Assembly: GCA_020636355.1 (NCBI GenBank)
Contig: JACJYB010000022.1
Coordinates: 1 to 44,146, forward strand
Origin: Lewinellaceae bacterium
Lineage (GTDB): Bacteria > Bacteroidota > Bacteroidia > Chitinophagales > Saprospiraceae
Length of the DNA stretch: 44,146 nucleotides
Direction of reading: 5' to 3'
Both the position numbers and the translations under genes were made by a program. The notes beneath the pieces are model-generated. The model was given only the letters and a program-made list of their open reading frames with translations, ran no database searches and was not told the origin of the DNA. Below are positions 24,337-32,430 of the stretch, piece by piece (positions within the stretch are counted from its first letter, which is position 1; each line of letters begins with the position of its first letter).

Positions 24337-26739
24337 TTATTCATGCATCAATGTTTCCACCGGATTGGCCAATGCGGCCCGGAGCGTCTGGATCCCAATC
24401 GTAATCAACGCCAGTAAAATCATCAGCACCGAGCTTCCACCCAAAATCAGGAACCCTAAGGTGATGTGGTATACAAATACGTTGAGAAAGTTGCTTACCA
24501 AAATATAGCTGACCGGTAATGCAACGATTAATGCAAAACCCAAAAGAATCAGAAATTGGCGTGACAACTGGAAAGTCAGGTGTGTGATGGAAGCTCCGAG
24601 CACTTTGCGAATACCAATTTCCTTAATCTTATTGTTGACTGTAAAAGTGACCATGCCCAATAAGCCCATACTGGCCAAAACGAGTGCTAACAAGGTGAAA
24701 AAGCTCATCAATCCGCCGACAAATGTTACGTGATTGTAGGCCTGACGGATATTCTCTTCCATAAATGCCCCTTCAAAGGGGTGTACTGCATCTACTTTTT
24801 TCCAAATGCTACGCAGTGATTGCATGGCATCAACGGGGTCACCCGGTGATATCCGAAGGTAGAGCGTACCAAATTTGCTATCCTGCAATTGCAAAGCAAA
24901 CGGATCTATTCCACTCTCCAGATTCCGGTAATGAAAATCTTCAGCAATCCCACAGACCACCGCCGTTGTCGTATCATCCAACCAAACCGTTTTACCAACC
25001 GCATCAGCTGGAGTTCCCCAGTTAAAAGCAGAAACTGCTTTTTGATTAAAAATGAGAAACTTCTGCCTTCCTCCGGATTGCCTTGGAAAATCCTGACCTG
25101 CCACCAGTTTAAGTCCCATAACCTGCATAAAATCCGGATCGACCAGTGAGCTGTGAACCTCGCGGTATGCTCCACCCGCTTCGAGCTTTACCGGCATACC
25201 CTGCAGATTACTGCTTGCCAGAAACAAAGAACTTTGTGTAATCCCCACTACATGAGGGTCCTGGCTCAACTCATTTTTAAGTATGGCAGGATCATTGCCC
25301 TGCAGCGGGACCGTTACCAGATTTTCCTTTTGAAATCCGTAGTCTGTAATCAGCATGAACTTCATCTGTACCCAGATAGCGACAACGAAGACCAGAAAAA
25401 TCAGGGAAACGGCAAATTGTCCGACCAGCATGATCGATCGCCATCGGAAAGGAGATCGCCCGATAAAGCGTGTAGTTTGTTTTAGAGCTGCCAGTGACCC
25501 CATTCTCGCCAGGCGATTGGCTGGAAGCCAGCCCGCAATCAATCCGACGACAGCACCAAATAAAATGAATATTGCCCAATCAAAGGTGTCAGCTTTTAGA
25601 CCTTCAAAATTCATGGCAACTGGAAAATATCTTGCAACAAAATGGTTTAAGGGAATACTGAACTGGGAAGCAAGCAGCAGAGCGATCAGTGCCGTCAGAA
25701 CTGACTCTGTTAATATCAATTTTCGCACGTCTGCCTTTTTAGCACCAACCGTCTTCCGGATCCCGATTTCCTTGGTTCGGGAAAGTGCCTGAGCCGTTGC
25801 CAAATTAGCGTAATTCAAAGCAGGAAACAGGATCAGCAAGAGTACAATAAAACCTATTCCATACATAAAAAACCAGGGTGCTCCGTCCGTCGTATCGTTC
25901 GCTAACCGCTCTGGGGCAGGGGTAATGTTATTTAGACTTTGAGCAAAAAATGAGACATCCTTGTCTTCCATATTGGCTTCGAAACGCTTGTGAGCTATCT
26001 GGTCCAAGGCTTTATTCAGGTCCCTTTGCGTGGTACCCGGATTCACCCGCACATAAACGTAACTCATGTAGCGATTGGACCAGTTGTCCAGGATCTTCTC
26101 CCCAGCTTCGGCAGGCGGCAAGGCGCGGTCCAGTGCTACCAGGGTGGCCGCAGACGCAAGGACATCAAAGCGCAAATGACTTTTGCCTGGTGGTGATGCA
26201 ACGATGCCGGTAATTTGAAAATTTCCTTTTCCATTAAGGGTCAGGGTTTGACCAACCGGGTTTTTTCCAGGATACAGCCGGGTAGCCAGATCCTCTGAAA
26301 TTACCATGGTATTGGGTTGTGCAAGCGCACTTCCCGGATTGCCTGACTCCAGGGTAAATCCAAATACTTCGAAGAAAGAAGGTTCTGTAAAATACCCGTT
26401 GACCTGAAGGGTCTTTTTATCTTCGGTGGTAGCATCTGCAGCGTATATGCTTCTCACGAGCCGGACGGTATTCTGTGCCTGACTGAAGTTATTGTCGATG
26501 GCATCGCCCAACGGGTATGCAACTGAAGCCAATTTCATCCCATCCTTGTTCTGACAAATAATCCGGTAGACCCGGTCCCGGTCAGGCTGAAAGTTATCGT
26601 ATCCCAATTGGTCTTTCAAAATGAGGATTGCTGTCAGACAGGATGCCATACCCAGCGCCAATCCGGTAATATTCAACAAAGAAAAAAACCGGTGTTTTAA
26701 CAGGTTTCTGAAGGCTATTTTTAGATAATTAATCAGCAT
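24337..26739 (-). CDS. MacB/FtsX-type ABC permease 2 (divergent member)
   Basis: The start at 26739 (MLINYLKIAFRNLLKH) gives 800 residues; an ATG 27 bases upstream would add a non-family MHASKVVKN leader. It has two FtsX domains (KEIGIRKTVGAKK in the first; KEIGIRKVLGAS about 95 residues from the end). It is the most divergent array member. It lacks the short DIHL-like motif seen before the second membrane helix in most siblings (here SLNNITPAPERLANDT). Its first-FtsX signature is YANLATAQA, and the C-terminus is VETLMHE. The second periplasmic motif is EDFHYRNLESGI. It lies just downstream of the permease relic (13-base gap). Function is as for the family, with unknown substrate. Confidence 0.92.
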   Translation of the reverse strand: MLINYLKIAFRNLLKHRFFSLLNITGLALGMASCLTAILILKDQLGYDNFQPDRDRVYRIICQNKDGMKLASVAYPLGDAIDNNFSQAQNTVRLVRSIYAADATTEDKKTLQVNGYFTEPSFFEVFGFTLESGNPGSALAQPNTMVISEDLATRLYPGKNPVGQTLTLNGKGNFQITGIVASPPGKSHLRFDVLASAATLVALDRALPPAEAGEKILDNWSNRYMSYVYVRVNPGTTQRDLNKALDQIAHKRFEANMEDKDVSFFAQSLNNITPAPERLANDTTDGAPWFFMYGIGFIVLLLILFPALNYANLATAQALSRTKEIGIRKTVGAKKADVRKLILTESVLTALIALLLASQFSIPLNHFVARYFPVAMNFEGLKADTFDWAIFILFGAVVGLIAGWLPANRLARMGSLAALKQTTRFIGRSPFRWRSIMLVGQFAVSLIFLVFVVAIWVQMKFMLITDYGFQKENLVTVPLQGNDPAILKNELSQDPHVVGITQSSLFLASSNLQGMPVKLEAGGAYREVHSSLVDPDFMQVMGLKLVAGQDFPRQSGGRQKFLIFNQKAVSAFNWGTPADAVGKTVWLDDTTTAVVCGIAEDFHYRNLESGIDPFALQLQDSKFGTLYLRISPGDPVDAMQSLRSIWKKVDAVHPFEGAFMEENIRQAYNHVTFVGGLMSFFTLLALVLASMGLLGMVTFTVNNKIKEIGIRKVLGASITHLTFQLSRQFLILLGFALIVALPVSYILVSNFLNVFVYHITLGFLILGGSSVLMILLALITIGIQTLRAALANPVETLMHE

Positions 26740-26752
26740 ATTCTTTACGACT

Positions 26753-26968
26753 TTAGATGCATGCAATAATCAACACAATGAACCGATGGCTCCAAAAATC
26801 CGAAGCTATTTGATGACGCCTCCTACCCTCTTCTCCATGCTTGAAATCACCATAAAGCCGCCATTTATCTAATGGAAAAAGCGCGACGCCGGCAACTACT
26901 CTGATCAAACTGACTGAGGCATTTTGCCGCAAGGACCGGAATGCAATTTTTAGGTGATTTCTAAACAT
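26753..26968 (-). pseudogene. Relic of an FtsX-type permease N-terminus
   Basis: The translation begins MFRNHLKIAFRSLRQNASVSLIR, which matches the first 20 or so residues of the array permeases (for instance MFYNHLKVAFRTIWRQKGLSFIN). It then loses all similarity and stops after 71 residues with no membrane helix or core domain. It sits exactly where a permease gene would fit, 28 bases after the DinB gene and 13 bases before permease 2. The best reading is a tenth permease gene that was almost entirely deleted; expression of the stub as a small protein cannot be ruled out. Confidence 0.7.
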
Positions 26969-26996
26969 GGTCAGAATTTGAATCGGGTTTTTATAA

Positions 26997-27563
26997 TTAT
27001 TTCACTCCATTTTCAGCATCCCACCATCCGCGGTCTTTTCGGATATAAATTATCTGACCGACGTGGTAAGCATTGTGCGTACCGATATGTGCTATGGTTG
27101 ATGCCCATTGATTTACTTGACTGTCGTCAGCATTTTGTACTGCCTTTTCCCATGCCGTTAATACTTCATCTAGTTTTTGGATGGTTGCTTCCCACTCCGC
27201 CTGATTAAACCGTGTAAAGGTTTCCTGGTTATCTCCTTCAAATGCAGGCAATTTTTTACCCTGAAATTGTTGGAGCATCCTTTCATTCCAGAAAATCAGA
27301 TGGGTTGCCAGTTGCCCGATGGAATGGTTGCCCTGCCCGTCATCCCAATTTGCCTGCTCTGCGGTCAAACCGGCTACAGCAAGATTTGCAGGAACAAACC
27401 AGTCCTTGTCCCCATGGGTTGTTTTTAATTGTTCGATCAGTACTTGTTTTAGCGACATGGTCTCCTGACCAAAAACTTTTACCATTCCGCTTGCAAGACA
27501 AAATCCAATGACGAGCAAGAAGACTTTTTTGGGTTTCATACGGAATACTATTGATTTATTCAT
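26997..27563 (-). CDS. Exported DinB-superfamily protein embedded in the permease array
   Basis: The product has 188 residues. A signal peptide covers about 11-32 (KKVFLLVIGFCLASGMVKVFGQ), so the mature protein should be periplasmic. A four-helix DinB domain follows. Metal-site histidines are visible at H88 (HSIGQLATHL) and H163/H167 (IAHIGTHNAYHVGQI), possibly with H50. DinB-fold proteins include thiol transferases and many with no known reaction; most are cytoplasmic. The start codon lies inside the end of permease 3, an 8-base overlap (ATGAATAA), which points to translational coupling; a second start at 27539 is possible. Its role in the array is unknown. Confidence 0.85.
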   Translation of the reverse strand: MNKSIVFRMKPKKVFLLVIGFCLASGMVKVFGQETMSLKQVLIEQLKTTHGDKDWFVPANLAVAGLTAEQANWDDGQGNHSIGQLATHLIFWNERMLQQFQGKKLPAFEGDNQETFTRFNQAEWEATIQKLDEVLTAWEKAVQNADDSQVNQWASTIAHIGTHNAYHVGQIIYIRKDRGWWDAENGVK

Positions 27564-29922
27564 TTCTCAAACTTTTTATGGGATTAGCCATGGCGGCCTT
27601 AATGCTGTGAAATGCTATCGTAGCGAAAGCTATAAATGAGGTCAAAACACCGGTCAATACGAATGCCCGCCAGGAAATTCCAATCCGGAAAGCAAAATCC
27701 TGCAACCAATGATCCATCAGTAAATAAGCCAATGGCATAGCAAGCACCAGCGCAATCCAAACCAACCGGATAAAATCCATGGAAATCATTCCGACCAGGC
27801 GTCCAACAGAAGCCCCCAGTATTTTCCGGACTCCGATCTCCCTGGTCCGCTGCTCAATCATAAAAAGGACCAACCCAAACAATCCCATGCAGGCAATGAA
27901 AATACCCAGGAAGGTGAAATATCCGGACAGCTTCCTCGTAAGCAATTCATTTTGGTACATAGCCATATATTCTTCATCGGCATACTGGTGGGTAAAAGGG
28001 AAGGCCGGGTTCAATTTTTTATTCAACGTTTCGAGGTCTTTTAAGACATGTTCGGTCGCTTGAGGTTCAACACGGATCATGGCATAGCCTCCCTGCCTTC
28101 TGCGGGCTTTCCGCATCACGAGGGGTTCGATGGGTTGATGCAATGAATTGAAATTAAAATCTTTGATCACCCCTACAATGGTACCTTTGGTATCCCAAAA
28201 AGTAAGTGGTTTACCGATTGGATCTTCGTATCCGATTTGCTTTAATGCTTTTTCATTGATAATAAAACCCGCTGTATCCCGGAAGGCGGCACTAAAACCT
28301 CTGCCCAACACCATCTGTGCCTTCATGGTCTCCAAAAAATCGTCATCAATGGCAACCTCCGAAAAGCGTGGTTTGGTATTAGGCGTTTTACCCTCCCAAT
28401 CGACGTCGCCGGTTGTGTTTTCAATCATAAACGGCCGCTGTGAAATGCGGCTGATGTGCTTGACCCCCGGGATTTTTAACGCCTCATCTTTAAATGTCTG
28501 AAACTGATTGAGCAAATCGCCTCTCAAACGGATGTACAATAAATTACTTTTGTCATAACCAATATTTGTCGTATAAATGTATTTCACCTGGTCAGAAATG
28601 ACCAATGATGAGATCATAAATACAACACATAAAACAAACTGGAAAACGACCAATCCTTTGCGTACCATGACTCCTGACAAGCCCGCTTTAAGATCGTTTT
28701 TTAAGATGGAAATAGGCTTAAATGAGGATAACATGAAAGCCGGGTAACTTCCTGCCAAGATTCCGGTCAGCACGCTAAAGGTTACCATATATACCCAGAA
28801 TAGAGGCTCCCTGATCGGTAAATGCAACTGTTTTGAAACCAGCTGATTAAAATAAGGAAGAATTATTTGTACCAAGATGACACCGGCAAGTGTGGCAAAT
28901 AGTGAAAAGAGTATGGCTTCCAGGAAAAATTGCCGTATTAATGATATCCGTTCGGCGCCCATCACTTTTTTCACTCCAATTTCCTTACTCCTCTTTAGCG
29001 AATAAGCCGTACTTAAATTCATGAAATTAATGCAGGCGATAAGTAAAATGAACAAGGCTACTAAAATAAATAACCGGACATATTCAATGCGGCCACCTGA
29101 CAGGTAACCATTTTTAAAACCTGAATGCAGGTAACGCTCCCCATAGGGCTGTAACCCCAATTCCAGATGATCATTAGCTGCATAATTTTTATCGTACTGC
29201 TTAATAAATGTCTTTAGTTTTGCGCTTAAAGCCGCAGCGTCTGTATTTTCCTTTAACAGAACAAAAGTGTAAGGTCCACTGTTATGCCAATTCTCCATCC
29301 AGGAATTAAATTTTTTAAATAATTCCCAGCTCAACATAAAATCAAATTTGGCAGAGCTATTGATTGGCACGTCCTGTACTACGGCAGCAACATTCAGGTC
29401 CCATTTGTTTTCAACTTTGATGACTTGTCCCACAGCAGCACTATTACTCCCGAAAAATGCGGTAGCCATCTTCTCCGTAATGATCATATTTTCAGGAGAC
29501 TCCAAAGCCTTTTCAACGGAGCCTGCCAAGACCGGATAGGAGAACATATTGAAAAAATCAGCGCCTGTATAATTACCACGCCAGATCATCGTTCGCTCAC
29601 CTACGGATAATGTCATGAATTGTAACCAGGCTGAGTTACTGGCCATTTCGATCTCAGGAAATTTGTCAGGTAGTTCTTCACCAAGCAATCCGGGCGTGTC
29701 GTAGCTGCCAAATTCCTCTCCATCCATGACTTCCTTACTGGTTACCACATAGAGCCGATCCAGATTTTCATGAAAGTTATCATAACCGAGCTCATCTGCG
29801 ACCCAGAGAAAAATCAAAAGGCTGCAAGTAATGCCTAGTGCAAGGCCTGATAGATTGATCAGCGAAAATGCACGCTGCTTGAATAAATTCCGAAAAAATA
29901 ATTTTAATTGAAATAGATGCAT
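27556..29922 (-). CDS. MacB/FtsX-type ABC permease 3
   Basis: The start MHLFQLKLFFRNLFKQ at 29922 gives 788 residues; an upstream ATG at 29949 adds nine residues unlike the family N-helix. The first FtsX segment reads FMNLSTAYSLKRSKEIGVKKVMGAERISL. VKK in place of the usual IRK or VRK is a mild oddity. Before it, YLHSGFKNGYL occupies the DIHL-type position. The second periplasmic domain has GVIKDFNFNSLHQPIEPL, the fullest version of that conserved motif. The last FtsX domain has REIGVRKILGAS, and the protein ends IKSLRNE. The stop codon overlaps the start of the DinB gene, suggesting joint expression. The gap to permease 4 is 43 bases. Confidence 0.93.
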   Translation of the reverse strand: MHLFQLKLFFRNLFKQRAFSLINLSGLALGITCSLLIFLWVADELGYDNFHENLDRLYVVTSKEVMDGEEFGSYDTPGLLGEELPDKFPEIEMASNSAWLQFMTLSVGERTMIWRGNYTGADFFNMFSYPVLAGSVEKALESPENMIITEKMATAFFGSNSAAVGQVIKVENKWDLNVAAVVQDVPINSSAKFDFMLSWELFKKFNSWMENWHNSGPYTFVLLKENTDAAALSAKLKTFIKQYDKNYAANDHLELGLQPYGERYLHSGFKNGYLSGGRIEYVRLFILVALFILLIACINFMNLSTAYSLKRSKEIGVKKVMGAERISLIRQFFLEAILFSLFATLAGVILVQIILPYFNQLVSKQLHLPIREPLFWVYMVTFSVLTGILAGSYPAFMLSSFKPISILKNDLKAGLSGVMVRKGLVVFQFVLCVVFMISSLVISDQVKYIYTTNIGYDKSNLLYIRLRGDLLNQFQTFKDEALKIPGVKHISRISQRPFMIENTTGDVDWEGKTPNTKPRFSEVAIDDDFLETMKAQMVLGRGFSAAFRDTAGFIINEKALKQIGYEDPIGKPLTFWDTKGTIVGVIKDFNFNSLHQPIEPLVMRKARRRQGGYAMIRVEPQATEHVLKDLETLNKKLNPAFPFTHQYADEEYMAMYQNELLTRKLSGYFTFLGIFIACMGLFGLVLFMIEQRTREIGVRKILGASVGRLVGMISMDFIRLVWIALVLAMPLAYLLMDHWLQDFAFRIGISWRAFVLTGVLTSFIAFATIAFHSIKAAMANPIKSLRNE

Positions 29923-29965
29923 TCGCGTTTTATTTATGGCACTGGACAATCAGTTATTTGGATTA

Positions 29966-32401
29966 TTATTCATTTCGCAAGGATTTTACGGGATTTGTCC
30001 TGGCAGCACGTATACTTTGAAAGCTTACCGTAATGAAAGCAATACTCACCGATAAGGCTCCGGTTATGAAAAACACCCACCATTGAATAGGTACATGAAA
30101 AACAAAACCTTGTAACCACTTATCCATGAGGAAATAGGCTACCGGCGTGGCAACCAATAAAGCCATTATGACCAATTTTAAAAAATCAACAGTCAAAAGA
30201 CCGATCAGCCGGAAAGCATCGGCACCCAGTACTTTCCGGATCCCAATTTCCTTAGTTCTTTGTTGTGCAGAATGGAGGGCCAAGCCAAACAGTCCCATAC
30301 AAGCAATTAAAATAGCCAGCATGGAAAATCCTTTGCAAGTAGCTGCAAAACGGTCTTCAGCCTCATAAAAATTGGCGATAATGTCATCGAAAAAGCGAGC
30401 AACAAAGACTTGTTCGGGATATAGTTCATCGAAAACACGCTTGATGGATTGAGTGGTTGCAGCGATATGTCCCGGGGTTAGCTTAACGCCTCCCAGGGCA
30501 TACAGACCCCGGTATGAAGCAATAACCATTGGCTCGTATCCGGCTTGCAATGGTTTTGAATTAAAATCTTTGACGACGCCCAGAATGGGATAAAAAGGAT
30601 CTCCTTCCAACCGCAAGGGTACACCAAGCGCTGCTTCAGGATCCGCTATGCCTACTTTGTGCATGAGTGTCTCATTGATGATGTATCCAGTCGTCGTATC
30701 GGATGGCCCGTACCAACGACCTGCCAACAGCTCTACGCCGAATGTTTTTTGAAAATCAGCATCTCCAAATAAATAGGTGACATTAAAAGGTTGCTCTTCT
30801 TTTCCTTGACCTACCGTAAAGCTGGTCTGCCAGCTACCCTCTGATGATGGCGGAAGATTGGTCATCGTCATTGCAGAAACACCGGGTAATCCAAGGATAC
30901 GCTGTTTAAGTGTGGAAAATTTCGCTTGGGTCTCCACTGTGTTTGCAACTCTGAACAAATAAACCAGGTCTTTATCTAATCCCAGGTCGGTATTTTGGAT
31001 GAAGCGCATTTGTTGAACCGAAATGACGGTCGCTATAAGCAATACCTGGGCAATCGCAAATTGAAGCACCACCAATCCATTTCGAATACGGTCACTTTTT
31101 GAATGATTTCCAGTTTGATTTTTAATAGCCAGGACAGGCTTGAATCCAGTCAGGATCATGGCTGGGTAAAATCCGGATAATCCGGTAGCAAGCAGGACCA
31201 GGCCGAAAAGAAACAGCCAGGTCGCGGGCTGCTCATACCAGGGATCAACCTCATGTAACTGGGAAATATTCTGTACCAGTGGCTCCGCTACCAAAAAAAT
31301 TAATATACCTATGCCAACCGCAAACAATACCATCATTCCGGTTTCACTCATAAATTGCCAGAAAAGCTGGGTCCGGGAGCTGCCCAATGTTTTACGGACG
31401 CCAACTTCTTTGGCCCGATTTAATGCCTGGGCAGTGGAAAGATTGATGAAATTGAAACAACCCATAAAAAGAATCAGCAACCCGATAGCTGCCAATATCC
31501 ATAACCGGCTTCGATCAACCATCCTTCCTCCGGGACTGCCGAAACGGGAATCAAAATGGAGATCACTTAAAGGCTGAAGAAAGTGCCTGTTTGTGCCGAT
31601 TTGCCGGCTATTGGATACTGATGCATACTCTTTGACCCCGACCTGTCCAACTGCATCGTTGGCCGCTTTAAAGCTGGCATTTTCATCTAAGAGGGCATAT
31701 AACTGATCATTGCCCCGATTACGCCCCCAATTCTCGATATAATCGTATTTATCCGGCTTGGCTAATAAGGTGGCGTAAGAAATCACCATTCGTACGGGTA
31801 GGTCGCAATTTGCCGGCGCATCATCCATCACACCACGTACGGTCATCGGCTCATTGTCAAGGAGAATCGTCCGACCTGTTGCATTCTCCCATCGATCAAA
31901 ACAAGTTTCTGCTAATTTCCTGCTGATGACCACAGCCCCCGGCTCAACTAATGCTGTTGCTTGTTCACCGGCCAGCGGCTGACTGTCAAAAATCCGGAAC
32001 CAGGAAGGTTCTGCAAAAACGGCAAGATCCTGACTTGTCAATTCAAATTTTTTGAGCGGTGCCCCATCGGTTGCCCCCGGAACTATAATGGTAGGACGGT
32101 AGAGGCGAACCCTGGTACTGGCCGCAAATTGGGGTACCGTTTGCTGTGCAGATATCATGGCAGCCGTGGCAAGCCCCGACTGGAAAGACTGACCGCTCTC
32201 CGGGTTGTTTCGCTCACCAACCATCCGGACAATACGGTGATAATTCGTAAAATTTTTATTAAAACTCAGCTCATAGCTGATCATCTGATAGATCAGCATT
32301 ACAGCCGCGATGCCAATGCTTAACCCCAGCACATTCAAGAGGTTAAGTCCTTTGTGCCGGCTTATTTTACGGATGGGGATGGCTATATAGTTTTTCAGCA
32401 T
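29966..32401 (-). CDS. MacB/FtsX-type ABC permease 4
   Basis: The product has 811 residues. The N-helix is unusual for the array (MLKNYIAIPIRKISRHKG rather than LKIAFRNL). The post-helix motif is also altered (YELSFNKNFTNYHRIVRMV). The first FtsX domain carries FINLSTAQALNRAKEVGVRKTLGS, close to permease 1. LSDLHFDSRFGSPGG fills the DIHL position. In the second periplasmic domain the motif is weakened to VVKDFNSKPLQAGYEPM, losing the usual Ser-Leu-His. The C-terminal FtsX domain has KEIGIRKVLGAD and ends VKSLRNE. The gap to permease 5 is 29 bases. There is no frameshift or stop, so the gene is intact despite these differences. Confidence 0.93.
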   Translation of the reverse strand: MLKNYIAIPIRKISRHKGLNLLNVLGLSIGIAAVMLIYQMISYELSFNKNFTNYHRIVRMVGERNNPESGQSFQSGLATAAMISAQQTVPQFAASTRVRLYRPTIIVPGATDGAPLKKFELTSQDLAVFAEPSWFRIFDSQPLAGEQATALVEPGAVVISRKLAETCFDRWENATGRTILLDNEPMTVRGVMDDAPANCDLPVRMVISYATLLAKPDKYDYIENWGRNRGNDQLYALLDENASFKAANDAVGQVGVKEYASVSNSRQIGTNRHFLQPLSDLHFDSRFGSPGGRMVDRSRLWILAAIGLLILFMGCFNFINLSTAQALNRAKEVGVRKTLGSSRTQLFWQFMSETGMMVLFAVGIGILIFLVAEPLVQNISQLHEVDPWYEQPATWLFLFGLVLLATGLSGFYPAMILTGFKPVLAIKNQTGNHSKSDRIRNGLVVLQFAIAQVLLIATVISVQQMRFIQNTDLGLDKDLVYLFRVANTVETQAKFSTLKQRILGLPGVSAMTMTNLPPSSEGSWQTSFTVGQGKEEQPFNVTYLFGDADFQKTFGVELLAGRWYGPSDTTTGYIINETLMHKVGIADPEAALGVPLRLEGDPFYPILGVVKDFNSKPLQAGYEPMVIASYRGLYALGGVKLTPGHIAATTQSIKRVFDELYPEQVFVARFFDDIIANFYEAEDRFAATCKGFSMLAILIACMGLFGLALHSAQQRTKEIGIRKVLGADAFRLIGLLTVDFLKLVIMALLVATPVAYFLMDKWLQGFVFHVPIQWWVFFITGALSVSIAFITVSFQSIRAARTNPVKSLRNE

Positions 32402-32430
32402 GGTTTTGCTTTATGCTTTTATCTACAAGA

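Noticed and set aside
29923..29949. Upstream start for permease 3 (and likewise 26766 for permease 2)
   Set aside because: The added residues do not match the conserved N-helix that begins all other copies.
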